Source: Labilithrix sp.
Lineage (GTDB): Bacteria; Myxococcota_A; Polyangia; Polyangiales; Polyangiaceae
Reading direction: 5' to 3'
DNA: 39,270 bases
Assembly (NCBI GenBank): GCA_019637175.1
Contig: JAHBWD010000073.1
Location: 1-39,270, forward strand
The notes beneath the pieces are model-generated. The model was given only the letters and a program-made list of their open reading frames with translations, was not told where the DNA came from and searched no databases. The translations under genes were made by a program, and so were the position numbers. Positions 20,876-28,994 of the stretch are shown one piece after another; position 1 is the stretch's first letter, and the number at the start of each line of letters is the position of its first letter.

Positions 20876-21664
20876 TCAGCCGTCTCGGCCGAGGATGGCG
20901 TCGAGGCGGCGCACGTACGCCGAGCCCGGGTGCGCGGCCTTGAAGCGCGCCGCTCTCGACTCCGCCTCGCTCCGACGCCCGAGGCGCAGGAGCGCGTCGA
21001 CCGCCAGCACCTCGCGCTCTTCGGCGAGGCCGCCGCGCGGGTACGTCTTCGCGTGCTCCTCGCAGCGCGCGAGCGCCTCGGCGGGCGACGACGCGAGCGC
21101 GTCTTGCGCCCTTCGAAGGAGCTTCATCTCTTCGGCGGGATCGCGCGCCTCCGCGCTCGCGCTCGCCGGCGCGGCGGCGTCGACCGCCTTCGGCGCCGTC
21201 ACGCTCGCCGCGGGCAGCGCGTGCACGTCGAGCACCGGCGCGCTCGGCGCCGCGCTCGCGCTCGCGCTCGGCATCGGGGCCGCGCTCGGCATGGGGACGG
21301 CGTTCGACGCGACCTGCACCCCGGCGTCGACGTCGACCGTCGCGTCGCCCTGCGCGCCGCGACCGACGATGACCGCGACGCCGACCGCGGCGACCGCGAC
21401 GATGCCGCCGATCGCGATCTTCGTCGCGCCCGCGGCCACCGCGGCTCCACCGGCACCTCCGCCTCCTCCGCCTCCCGCGCCCGCGTCGGGGCCGCCGTCG
21501 CCGCCGCCGCCGGGCCCGCCGACGGCGGCGCCGATGGCCTTCGCGAGCGCGTCCATCCGCGCCGCGTCCGGCACGTCGGCCCGCGCCCCGCGCAGCGCGG
21601 CCCGGACGAGCGGCGATCCCGCGTCCGCGTCGTCGAGCAGAGGCGTCACGCGCGGATCGCTCAC
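20876..21664 (-). CDS. Membrane-anchored protein paired with ECF sigma factor, TPR-like C-terminus
   Basis: A 262-residue protein encoded directly after the sigma factor with a 4-bp ATGA overlap (21661-21664). A short N-terminal cytoplasmic part (about 50 residues) is followed by a glycine-rich linker, one membrane helix (KIAIGGIVAVAAVGVAVIVG, about 82-101), a Pro/Ala/Ser linker, and a helical C-terminal region (about 175-262) that looks like TPR-type helix pairs (ALARCEEHAKTYPRGGL, ALLRLGRRSEAESRAARF). By position it should be the anti-sigma or sensor partner of the sigma factor, with the helical part outside the membrane. It has no recognised zinc anti-sigma (ZAS) motif. The role is inferred from context only. 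Confidence 0.75.
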   Translation of the reverse strand: MSDPRVTPLLDDADAGSPLVRAALRGARADVPDAARMDALAKAIGAAVGGPGGGGDGGPDAGAGGGGGGGAGGAAVAAGATKIAIGGIVAVAAVGVAVIVGRGAQGDATVDVDAGVQVASNAVPMPSAAPMPSASASAAPSAPVLDVHALPAASVTAPKAVDAAAPASASAEARDPAEEMKLLRRAQDALASSPAEALARCEEHAKTYPRGGLAEEREVLAVDALLRLGRRSEAESRAARFKAAHPGSAYVRRLDAILGRDG

Positions 21665-22224
21665 GGCACCACCTTCCCGAGCATCGCACGTCGCATCGAC
21701 TTCTCGACGTCTTTACGCGCGGCGTGCAGCCGCGAGTAGGCCGTCTGCACGGGGCACGAGAGCGCCTCGGCCACCTCGGGCATCTCGAGCCCCTCCACTT
21801 CGTAGAGGACGAAGACGGCGCGCTTGTCGTCGTCGAGCTCGTCGAGCGCCTTGTCGAGCAGGGCGAGCGCCTCGCGCTCGGCGAGCGCGCCCTCCGGCGT
21901 CCCGACCGACGCCGTCTCCGGCCCCACCGGATCTTCGGTCGGCACCTCGTGACGCGTGTGCGATCGGCGACGATGTGCGGCGGCCACGCGCACGGCGATC
22001 CCGTAGAGCCAGGTGCGCATCTGCGACCTGCCCTCGTAACCGCCGAGCTTGCGATGAACCACCACGAAGACCTCCTGACACGCGTCATCCACGTCGGAGG
22101 GCGCGACGCCCAGACGCCGCAACGCGCGCCACACGAACGCGCCGTGCTCTCGAAATATCCGTTCGACCTCCACGGCAGAGGCCGCGGCAGGTTCGCCGCG
22201 TCCTTCTGGTGAGTGCTCGGACAT
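21661..22224 (-). CDS. ECF-family RNA polymerase sigma factor
   Basis: A 187-residue sigma-70-type protein with regions 2 and 4 only, the ECF layout. Region 2: FREHGAFVWRALRRLGV, then DVDDACQEVFVVVHRKLGGYEGRS and MRTWLYGIAVRVAAAHRRR. Region 4: LDELDDDKRAVFVLYEVEGL, then MPEVAEALSCPVQTAYSRLHAARK, a helix-turn-helix for the -35 element. The linker is about 40 residues. It is co-transcribed with the overlapping membrane protein gene, its likely regulator. An inverted repeat (GTGACG, 6 bases, CGTCAC; 22245-22262) lies just upstream of the start. Target genes are not seen. Confidence 0.94.
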   Translation of the reverse strand: MSEHSPEGRGEPAAASAVEVERIFREHGAFVWRALRRLGVAPSDVDDACQEVFVVVHRKLGGYEGRSQMRTWLYGIAVRVAAAHRRRSHTRHEVPTEDPVGPETASVGTPEGALAEREALALLDKALDELDDDKRAVFVLYEVEGLEMPEVAEALSCPVQTAYSRLHAARKDVEKSMRRAMLGKVVP

Positions 22225-22244
22225 CGCCGCGATTATGACCCAAT

Positions 22245-22262
22245 GTGACGCCGGCCCGTCAC
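22245..22262 (-). promoter_or_regulatory. Inverted repeat GTGACG-N6-CGTCAC between two minus-strand genes
   Basis: A perfect 6-bp inverted repeat 20 bp upstream of the sigma-factor start and 10 bp past the stop of the SGNH esterase gene. It could be a terminator stem of the esterase gene or an operator of the sigma operon. No U tract follows on the minus strand, which slightly favours the operator view. Confidence 0.35.
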
Positions 22263-22272
22263 TTTCGCGCGG

Positions 22273-23541
22273 TCACCAGCCGGTCTTCGACTTGATGAAC
22301 GCGACCGTCTCGGTCGCGAGCGACGCGTGCTTGGCGGCGTTGAAGTGCGAGTGGCAGCCCGTGCGGTCCGCGGGGACCGCGCGTGGGGTGTAGTCGTAGA
22401 CGTAGATCTTGTTGTCGCCGCCGGCGACGCGAGCGTTGACGACCGCGGTGATGGCGTTCTTCGCGTTCGTGTACGCGTTGTAGTTGTTCGCCATGTTCTG
22501 CGGGTAGAAGTCGTTCAGCGACGCGCCGACCGCGCAGACGATGTGCGCGTTCGGGCGCCTCGCGCGAAGGACCGTCACGAGATCGGCGTACTTCGCCTGG
22601 AAATTGGCCGGCGGCGTCGGGTTGGCCGCGTCTTCGCCGTCCCAGTCGTTGCCGCCGAGCGTGACCCAGACGACGTCGGGGTTGAACTTCGTGAAGTCGT
22701 TGGCGTTGCCCGCGCTGTCGGGCAGCGCGCGGTCGTAGACGACCTCCATCACGTTCGGATCGGTGCGCACGTAGTTGAGCGAGACGCCCACGCCCGAGTA
22801 CGCGAGGTTGTGATGGTCGGCCATGAGCGACGCGGCGGTGAGCGCGCCGAAGGTCTTGCGCTCGTTCTGCGTCGCCGAGGTGTAGTCGCACGGCGCGACG
22901 CCCTCGATGCCGTAGCCGTTGGCGTTCGAGTCGCCGAGGAACTCGATGCGGCGCGTGCGCGCGGGCGGCGGCGGGCGGAGCTGGCCGCTGGGGAACTCGA
23001 AGCCGAGGAACTGCGTGACACCGGCCTTCGCCTCGGAGCGTTTGTAGAGCTCGACGGTGTGCATCCCCGCGCCGAGGCCGCTCGCGAGGGTGTACGTCGC
23101 TTGCCCGAGCGTGAGCGCGAGCGGCGTCGGATCGATCGTCCCGTCGATGCTCACGTCCCAGTGCGATCGATCGGTGGGAAAGCCTCCCGCGGTCTCCGCG
23201 AGGGTGACCTTCACCTCCGTGCCGGTGAAGCGCGCGACGATCTGCGCGCCCGGCCACGCGACCTTGGGGCCGGCGGGATCGGTCGTGTCGAAGCGGCCGA
23301 TGAAGCGGACCGCCGGCACCTCGGCCGCGGCGTCGCCGTCGTCGCTCGCGTCGACCGGCGCGTCGACCGCGGCGTCGCTCGCCGCTCCGTCGGGGAGCGC
23401 GCCGGCGTCGCTCGTCGCCTCTTCGCCGCCCGTCGCGGCGTCGCTCGCGTCGACGGGAGACGGATCATCCCCTCCCCCGCAAGCCGCGAACGCGAACAGC
23501 ACCGACGTGACGAACGAGGCGGTCAGCACGAGACGGGCCAT
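22273..23541 (-). CDS. CE2-like SGNH/GDSL esterase lipoprotein
   Basis: A 422-residue protein. The N-terminus is a lipoprotein signal (SVLFAFAAC, lipobox Cys near residue 21), then an Asp/Ala/Pro linker (about 25-75). Residues about 80-190 form a beta-rich N-terminal domain as in carbohydrate esterase family 2. The SGNH hydrolase domain follows: GDSNANGYG (block I, nucleophile Ser), a block II glycine in YSGVGVS, LGGND (block III), and HSHFN with the catalytic His near the C-terminus. CE2 enzymes deacetylate polysaccharides such as xylan. It is probably anchored on the outer membrane, where it could deacetylate plant or own polysaccharides. The substrate is inferred from the family only. Confidence 0.85.
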   Translation of the reverse strand: MARLVLTASFVTSVLFAFAACGGGDDPSPVDASDAATGGEEATSDAGALPDGAASDAAVDAPVDASDDGDAAAEVPAVRFIGRFDTTDPAGPKVAWPGAQIVARFTGTEVKVTLAETAGGFPTDRSHWDVSIDGTIDPTPLALTLGQATYTLASGLGAGMHTVELYKRSEAKAGVTQFLGFEFPSGQLRPPPPARTRRIEFLGDSNANGYGIEGVAPCDYTSATQNERKTFGALTAASLMADHHNLAYSGVGVSLNYVRTDPNVMEVVYDRALPDSAGNANDFTKFNPDVVWVTLGGNDWDGEDAANPTPPANFQAKYADLVTVLRARRPNAHIVCAVGASLNDFYPQNMANNYNAYTNAKNAITAVVNARVAGGDNKIYVYDYTPRAVPADRTGCHSHFNAAKHASLATETVAFIKSKTGW

Positions 23542-23570
23542 CGTGCGTCAGGATAGCGCGTTCGATCGCT

Positions 23571-24644
23571 TCAGCGCGCGCCGATCGCCAGGCCCAGAGA
23601 GAGCGAGCCGCCGACGGGCGAAACCTCGAAGATCGTTCGGCGCACACCTCCGGCGTCGTCGTAGGCGAGCCGCGCGCGAGAGAGGGGCACGACGAGCGCG
23701 GGCGAGAGCGTGAAGACCAGATCGGGCGAGCGCGTGACGGCGAGCTCGACGAGCGTGTCGACGACGATGCCGCCGAGGAGCGTGTCGTAGCCGCGCGAGT
23801 CGGGGAAGCCTCCGCCGCGCGCGCCGAGCTGACCGAGCATCCCGCCGAGGCACGCGTTGAACCCGAACGGGCGGCTCCGCACCTGAACGGGACAGATCGC
23901 GAGCTCGCCGGTCACGAGCGTGATGTCGGCGCGCGCGATCCCTTCGACGCGCCGGCTCGTCGGGAGAAACGAAGATCCTTTCGCGCGGAGCCCGGGCCAC
24001 TTGGGCGGCGTGAGGATGCCGTGCCCGGAGACGACCCAGCCGACGTCGGGCACGAGGCCGGCGGCGCCGCCGAAGTCGGCGCCCGCGAGCCAGCGCCACG
24101 GCTCGGGCGGAGCGGGAGGAGGCTCCTCGCGCGGCGCCGGAGGTGCCGTAGGTGGTGGTGGCGCTGGAGCAGGCGCGGGATCGGGCGGACGCGCAGGCGC
24201 CGGATCGAGCGCAGCGTCGGGATCGATCAAGATCGACAGGACGAACGCGAGGCGATCGTCGAGCTTGTCGCACGCGTCGGCGCGCTCGTCGACCTCGCGC
24301 GTGCCGAGCACCTTGCCGTCGCGATCGGCGACGCGGAACGTCGCGTGATAGCGCTTGCTCTTCGCGTCGTAGCCGATCGTTCCTTCGACGGAGAGCTCGG
24401 CGTCGCTCGGCGGAACGAAGACGCGCCGCCCGAGGCGCGCCTCGACCGCGGCGGCGAGCGCGGGCGCGGCGATGCACGCGTCGGCGCCGGGCAGACGCAC
24501 CCACGAGAGCGCCGACGTGCGCGGCCCACCCGCGGGCGGCGCCGCGCGCCCGGGCGCTCCGAGGAGGAACGCGAGGAGGCCGATGAGCGCCGCCGCAATG
24601 CGTGTTTTCTCGAAGAGATGGGCGGTCACGGGCGACGCGCTCAT
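23571..24644 (-). CDS. Secreted envelope protein, unknown function
   Basis: A 357-residue protein with a signal peptide (KTRIAAALIGLLAFLLGAPGRA, cleavage near residue 36). Residues about 50-130 (an ACIAAPALAAAVEARLGRRVF segment, then GTIGYDAKSKRYHATFRVADRDGKVLGTR strands) form a small alpha/beta domain. A Pro-rich linker follows (about 143-175), then a Gly-rich, strand-rich C-terminal half with two cysteines that could be a small outer-membrane beta-structure. The pattern of an N-terminal domain, PAPAP linker and barrel-like region is frequent in myxobacterial unknowns. The ATG at 24644 is chosen at the signal peptide; the reading frame stays open far upstream, but that part overlaps the divergent RCC1 gene. 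Function not recognised. Confidence 0.75.
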   Translation of the reverse strand: MSASPVTAHLFEKTRIAAALIGLLAFLLGAPGRAAPPAGGPRTSALSWVRLPGADACIAAPALAAAVEARLGRRVFVPPSDAELSVEGTIGYDAKSKRYHATFRVADRDGKVLGTREVDERADACDKLDDRLAFVLSILIDPDAALDPAPARPPDPAPAPAPPPPTAPPAPREEPPPAPPEPWRWLAGADFGGAAGLVPDVGWVVSGHGILTPPKWPGLRAKGSSFLPTSRRVEGIARADITLVTGELAICPVQVRSRPFGFNACLGGMLGQLGARGGGFPDSRGYDTLLGGIVVDTLVELAVTRSPDLVFTLSPALVVPLSRARLAYDDAGGVRRTIFEVSPVGGSLSLGLAIGAR

Positions 24645-24692
24645 GGTACGCGCTGAATAGGGCGACGTCCCCCTTCGTCTCCCCACGTCCCC

Positions 24693-25865
24693 TTGCGCCT
24701 TCGCCTTGCTTGCCTCGCCCTCGTCCTTCCGGCCTGCGCGTCGGAGGGCCTCATCGGCTCGCTCGCCGGCGGCGGGGCCGCGCCCGAAGCGCCGCCGGTT
24801 TCCGATCCGCTCCCCGTCGTCCGCGCGACGAGCGCGATCGGCGCGGGCGGCGCGAGCACGTGCGTCAAGACCAAGACGAACGAGCTCGTTTGCTGGGGAG
24901 AGAACGGCACCGGCTCGCTCGGGATCGGCGACGTCGAGCCCGCGACGAGCCGGACACCCGTCTCGCCGAGCGGGCTCCGGAAGGTCCGCGCGATCGCGTC
25001 CGGCGAGCGCGCGCACTGCGCGCTCCGCGACGGCGGCGGCGTCTCGTGCTGGGGCGACATGTACGTCGGCGAGATCGCCGGCCAGAAGGTCGGCCACCTG
25101 CCGATCACGACGCCCTTCGGCATCGAGGGCGTCATCGGCGACATCGCGCAGGTGGCGGTGGGCCGCTTCTTCACGTGCGCCCTCCTCGCCGACGGCGAGG
25201 TCCGCTGCTTCGGCGCCAACGAGCGCGGCCAGCTCGGGATCGACAGCGGCGACGATCAGCCCCTGCCCACGACGGTGAAGGGCTTCGACGCGCCCGTCAC
25301 GTCGATCGCCGCGTCGATGGGCGGCGTCTTCGCGTGCGCGACGACGCAGCTCGGCTCGGTCTACTGCTGGGGCGACAACGGCGCCGGTCAGATCGGCGCC
25401 GCGCCGGCGATCGCGCGCGCGCCGTTCAAGATCGAGGAGCTCACCGAGCCTGCCGTGGAGGTGGTCGCCGGCGCCGCGCACGCGTGCGTGCGTTACGTGT
25501 CGGGCAACATCGCGTGCTGGGGCGCGGGCACGAAGGGGCAGCTCGGCGACGGCAACAAGACCTCGAGCGCGGCGCCGGTGCCGATCCCGACGCTCACCGA
25601 CGTCGCGCGTCTCGCCGCCGGCGGCGCGCACACGTGCGCCATGCGCACCGAAGGATCGATCTTCTGCTGGGGCGACGACGCTTCGGATCAGGCCGGCGCG
25701 ACGCCGGATCCGTCGAGGCCCTGGGTCGTGGTGAACGCGGACTTCGCGGCGAGGCACGTCTCGTGCGGCCTCTCGCACACGTGCGCCTGGGGCGAAGGCG
25801 GCCGCGTCCGCTGCTGGGGATCCGACGCCTCCGCGCAGCTCGGACCGAAGAGCGGCACCTTCTGA
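24693..25865 (+). CDS. RCC1-type seven-bladed beta-propeller lipoprotein
   Basis: A 390-residue protein with a TTG start and a lipoprotein signal (MRLRLACLALVLPAC, lipobox LPAC, Cys15). The rest is seven RCC1-like repeats, each with a C-x(9-12)-CWG core: ELVCWGENGTGSLG, GVSCWGDMYVGEIAG, EVRCFGANERGQLG, SVYCWGDNGAGQIG, NIACWGAGTKGQLG, SIFCWGDDASDQAG and RVRCWGSDASAQLG. Each blade has a second cysteine (ST/AH/FT/FA/HA/HT/HT before C), so a disulfide per blade is possible in the oxidising envelope. Such propellers serve as protein-binding platforms; the partner is unknown. It is divergent from the secreted-protein gene (48 bp). Confidence 0.92.
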   Translation: MRLRLACLALVLPACASEGLIGSLAGGGAAPEAPPVSDPLPVVRATSAIGAGGASTCVKTKTNELVCWGENGTGSLGIGDVEPATSRTPVSPSGLRKVRAIASGERAHCALRDGGGVSCWGDMYVGEIAGQKVGHLPITTPFGIEGVIGDIAQVAVGRFFTCALLADGEVRCFGANERGQLGIDSGDDQPLPTTVKGFDAPVTSIAASMGGVFACATTQLGSVYCWGDNGAGQIGAAPAIARAPFKIEELTEPAVEVVAGAAHACVRYVSGNIACWGAGTKGQLGDGNKTSSAAPVPIPTLTDVARLAAGGAHTCAMRTEGSIFCWGDDASDQAGATPDPSRPWVVVNADFAARHVSCGLSHTCAWGEGGRVRCWGSDASAQLGPKSGTF

Positions 25866-25885
25866 TCCTCTTCGATACCGAACCT

Positions 25886-25901
25886 GCGATCCGAGGATCG
25901 C
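25886..25901. terminator. Palindrome between convergent genes, possible terminator
   Basis: GCGATCC (25886-25892) and GGATCGC (25895-25901) form a perfect palindromic hairpin (6-bp stem, 4-nt loop) 20 bp past the stop of the RCC1 gene and before the convergent metalloprotease gene. No U tract is seen, so its role as terminator is a guess. Confidence 0.3.
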
Positions 25902-25985
25902 TGTGGTTCCAGCCCCGTCACGCATGTCCTTCGCGCCGTCCAAGCACCACTGCGGAGCGCACCGTTTCGACGCGCTCGAGAGGCC

Positions 25986-27029
25986 CTACCGGCGCTGGCC
26001 GTGCCACGTGCGCGCGACCGTCTGGAGCCACGGAATGCGCGCGAGCGGGTTCGGGTGCGTGCGGAGGAACGCCGTCGGGCTGAGCAAGCTGAGCACCCCT
26101 CCCGCGCCCGCGGTCTGCTCGAGGCGCGCGAAGAAGTCGAGGAGGAAGACGCCGCCGTTCTCCGACCACTCGTACTGCGGGCGCCGCGCGCGGCCCGCGT
26201 CGAGCGCGTTGTACGCGCCCGCGGAGTCGGACGCCGTCTCGCCCGCCTGGTTGAAGATCGGCACCACCGAGAGCAGGCGCCCGAGGCGCGCCGGATCCGG
26301 CCCCGCGCCGCCGCCCTGCCCCTTCGCGCAGCCGGTGTGACCGAGGTAGTGATGCGCGAGCTCGTGGCCGAACGTGAACGCGAGCACCTCGTCGTAGATC
26401 TCGCGCGCGCGCGACCACCGACGCGGATCAGCGCCGAGGTTCGCGGGGATGATGCCTTGCGGCAGCGTCGCGCGCGCCTTGTCGCTGCGCACCATCGCCG
26501 GCAAGACCGCGTTGCAGTAGGCGTCGTACGTCTTCGTGCCGAAGAGCTCGTCGGTCGCGCGCGTCTGCGCGATGCCGTCGATGGCTTCGAGGATGCCCAC
26601 CGTGGCCGCGAGGAACGGCGCGCCCTGCTCGTCGCACCCGGCGAACGCGTTCACCTCGACGGTCGGATCGAAGACGAGCGGGATGCCGCGCACGAGCGCC
26701 TGGTTCTGCGCCGAGAGCGCCGCGAGCAGCTCGGCGAGGACGCTCCGCAGCTCCTGCTGCTGCGCCTGGATGCCGACGAGCGGCGGCAAGAGCGGGCGCG
26801 TCTGCGGAGGCGGCTGCTGCGGCGGCGGCTGCATCGGCCCCGGGCCTTGCGGCGGATACTGCGGCGGATATTGCGGCGGGTACGGCCCTTGGCCGTACGG
26901 CGGGTAGTACCCGGGCGGCTGCGGCTGCGGAGTCGATCCAGAGGTAGACGCGTTGCACCCGGCGGCCAACGCGGGCGCGAGCCCCAGCAAGAGGACGACG
27001 AGCGAGCCGAGCTTTCTCACGCCACACAT
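25986..27029 (-). CDS. M48-like metalloprotease lipoprotein
   Basis: A 347-residue protein. Signal and lipobox at the N-terminus (SLVVLLLGLAPALAAGC). A long PQPYG-rich linker (about 33-80; GYYPPYGQGPYPPQYPPQ) follows, then a helical segment and the peptidase domain: VEVNAFAGCDEQGAPFL (the NAFA substrate-cleft motif of M48), the zinc motif HELAHH (222-227, HExxH) and a downstream ETASDS acidic segment near residue 259 as the likely third ligand. The M48 family includes the envelope proteases HtpX and BepA; this one is probably anchored in the envelope facing the periplasm. The ATG at 27029 is used; an in-frame GTG at 27020 fits the signal peptide as well. The substrate is unknown. Confidence 0.85.
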   Translation of the reverse strand: MCGVRKLGSLVVLLLGLAPALAAGCNASTSGSTPQPQPPGYYPPYGQGPYPPQYPPQYPPQGPGPMQPPPQQPPPQTRPLLPPLVGIQAQQQELRSVLAELLAALSAQNQALVRGIPLVFDPTVEVNAFAGCDEQGAPFLAATVGILEAIDGIAQTRATDELFGTKTYDAYCNAVLPAMVRSDKARATLPQGIIPANLGADPRRWSRAREIYDEVLAFTFGHELAHHYLGHTGCAKGQGGGAGPDPARLGRLLSVVPIFNQAGETASDSAGAYNALDAGRARRPQYEWSENGGVFLLDFFARLEQTAGAGGVLSLLSPTAFLRTHPNPLARIPWLQTVARTWHGQRR

Positions 27030-27104
27030 TTAGCAGACGTTTGGACGAACCGAGCACGCCCTTCCTTCAACCGTCGGGCGCCTCGGCCGGGCGACGAGCA
27101 CGGC

Positions 27105-28907
27105 TCAGGTCGACGACGTCGACGACACCGCGGTCGCGGCGGGCGTCTCCGCGCTCGTGCCCGCGGCCGTTCGGATGGCGCCGAGCAGCGCGCGCGCGTC
27201 CTGGAAGCGATCCTCGGGCTTCTTCGCGAGCGCGCGCTCGACGAGCGCGCGCCACGCTTCGGAGACGTCGATCGGATCCATCGGCGCCGGCGCCGCGCTC
27301 GCCATGCGCCGCGACGCGGGGTGCACGCCCGACTCGCCGTGCGAGGCCTCGCTCGCGAGAACGTCGACCGAGGGCGGATCGGGGAGGCGCAAGCCGATGC
27401 TGCTCGGCGGCCGCTTGCCCGGCGTCCACATGTCGGAGGCCGAAGGCGGCGGAGGCTCGCCGACGAGGCACTCGTAGAGCACGGCGCCGATCGCGTAGAC
27501 GTCGCTGCGCGCGTCGACCTCGCCGCCGGTCTCCTGCTCGGGCGACATGTACCCGGGCGTTCCCATCGGCGCGCCGGTGTTGGTGATGCGCATCTCTTCC
27601 CACTCGACGCGCGCGATGCCGAAGTCGAGGATCTTGACGCGCACGGCGCCCTCGTCGCGCGTGAGGTAGATGTTCGCCGGCTTGAGATCGCGGTGCACGA
27701 CGCCGGCCGCGTGGATCGCGACGACCGCCTCGGCGACCTGCATCGCGATCGGCGCGAGCTCGTCGGTCGTGAGGCGGAGCTTGTACTTGAGGTGGTTCGC
27801 GAGCGGCTCGCCCTCGAGCAGCTCCATCACGAGGTACGACGTGCCGTCGGGCAGGTGGCCGTGATCGATCACCTCGACGACGTTCGGGTGCCACGACAGG
27901 CCGAGCGCCTCGGCCTCGCGGCGGAGTCGATCCGACGCGACCGCGTCGTGCGCGGTCGCGGCGCGCAGGAGCTTGATCGCGACGGGCAGCCCGTCGGTGA
28001 GGCGCGTCGCCTTGTAGATGACGCCGCTCGCGCCCGATCCCATGCGCTCGCCGATCCGGAACTGACCGGCGACGACGCTGCCCTCCAGATCGCCGGCGCC
28101 GGCGCGCTTCTCGGTCTCGCGGAGCGCGAGGCTGCGCTCGAGCGCGTGCACGCGGATCGCCTGCGCGGCCGTCTCGACGCGGCGCGCGCGATCGCGCGCC
28201 CACCAGAGGCCGAGGCCGCCGAGGACGAGCGGCGCGGTGAGCGCGGCGAAGGCCGTGGCGACCGACGGCGACGCCGCGAGGGCGCCGCCGCCCGCGAGGC
28301 CGCCCGCCACCGCGCCGATCGCGACGCCGCGCGCCGTCGTGGGGAGCGTCCATCGCACCTCGAACTCTTGCGCGTCGTCCGACGACGCGAGCGTCGTGAC
28401 CTCGCCCGCGGGATATCCGAAGAGCGTGGGCACCACCGCGAGCTCGAGGCTCCGCGCGCGCGCGAGCAGGCCGTCTTTCTCGAGCGCGGGATCGTGCCCG
28501 ATGCGCACGCGGCCCCGCCACCGGCCCGGCGCCGACTCGGTCGTCTCCCATCGCGTCGTGCGCCCGTGCTCGCTGTCGGAGGAGTCGAGCCGCGCGAACG
28601 CGTGCTCGGGTGCGCGCGTGCCTCGCAGCAGGCGCGCCCACGTCCCGAGGTTGTCTTGCGCGACGAGGTAGGGCCCCACGTCGGGCAGCCCGTCGGGGAG
28701 CTGCGCGACGAACGCCTCGAGCGCGCTGTGCAGCGCGCCGAGCGGGAGCAGGCGCGTCTCGTCTTCGAGATCCGCGCGCGAGAGGCGCAGCGCGGCGAGC
28801 CACGTCGAGGCCGCCTTCGCGCCCTTCTTCGCTTCCAGGCACAAGAGGAGCGCCTTGATCTTCGACGCGCTCGTCTGCCCCGTCGGGAACGTGTGGCGGA
28901 CCTTCAC
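27105..28907 (-). CDS. Ser/Thr protein kinase with unrecognised N-terminal domain and internal membrane segment
   Basis: A 600-residue protein. The GTG start at 28907 is preferred because GAGGAGG lies about 4 nt upstream. Residues about 10-185 form a domain I do not recognise (KALLLCLEAKKGAKAASTW, GPYLVAQDNLGTWARLLRG, a GRTTRWETTE segment, DGLLARARSLELAVVPTLFG). A hydrophobic stretch at about 193-238 could span the membrane. The Hanks-type kinase domain runs from about 283 to 575: GSGASGVIYKA (glycine loop, 290-300), Lys312, HRDLKPANI (405-413, catalytic Asp407), DFG (428-430), SPEQ and further. All catalytic residues are intact. It is transcribed divergently from the NFACT gene. Confidence 0.93.
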   Translation of the reverse strand: MKVRHTFPTGQTSASKIKALLLCLEAKKGAKAASTWLAALRLSRADLEDETRLLPLGALHSALEAFVAQLPDGLPDVGPYLVAQDNLGTWARLLRGTRAPEHAFARLDSSDSEHGRTTRWETTESAPGRWRGRVRIGHDPALEKDGLLARARSLELAVVPTLFGYPAGEVTTLASSDDAQEFEVRWTLPTTARGVAIGAVAGGLAGGGALAASPSVATAFAALTAPLVLGGLGLWWARDRARRVETAAQAIRVHALERSLALRETEKRAGAGDLEGSVVAGQFRIGERMGSGASGVIYKATRLTDGLPVAIKLLRAATAHDAVASDRLRREAEALGLSWHPNVVEVIDHGHLPDGTSYLVMELLEGEPLANHLKYKLRLTTDELAPIAMQVAEAVVAIHAAGVVHRDLKPANIYLTRDEGAVRVKILDFGIARVEWEEMRITNTGAPMGTPGYMSPEQETGGEVDARSDVYAIGAVLYECLVGEPPPPSASDMWTPGKRPPSSIGLRLPDPPSVDVLASEASHGESGVHPASRRMASAAPAPMDPIDVSEAWRALVERALAKKPEDRFQDARALLGAIRTAAGTSAETPAATAVSSTSST

Positions 28908-28994
28908 GGAGCCTCCTCGAAAGCGTATCGCCGATCGGCCGGCGAGCGCCATCCGTAGGATCGCGTTCGCCTGATTCGCGGGTAGCATCCGCCC

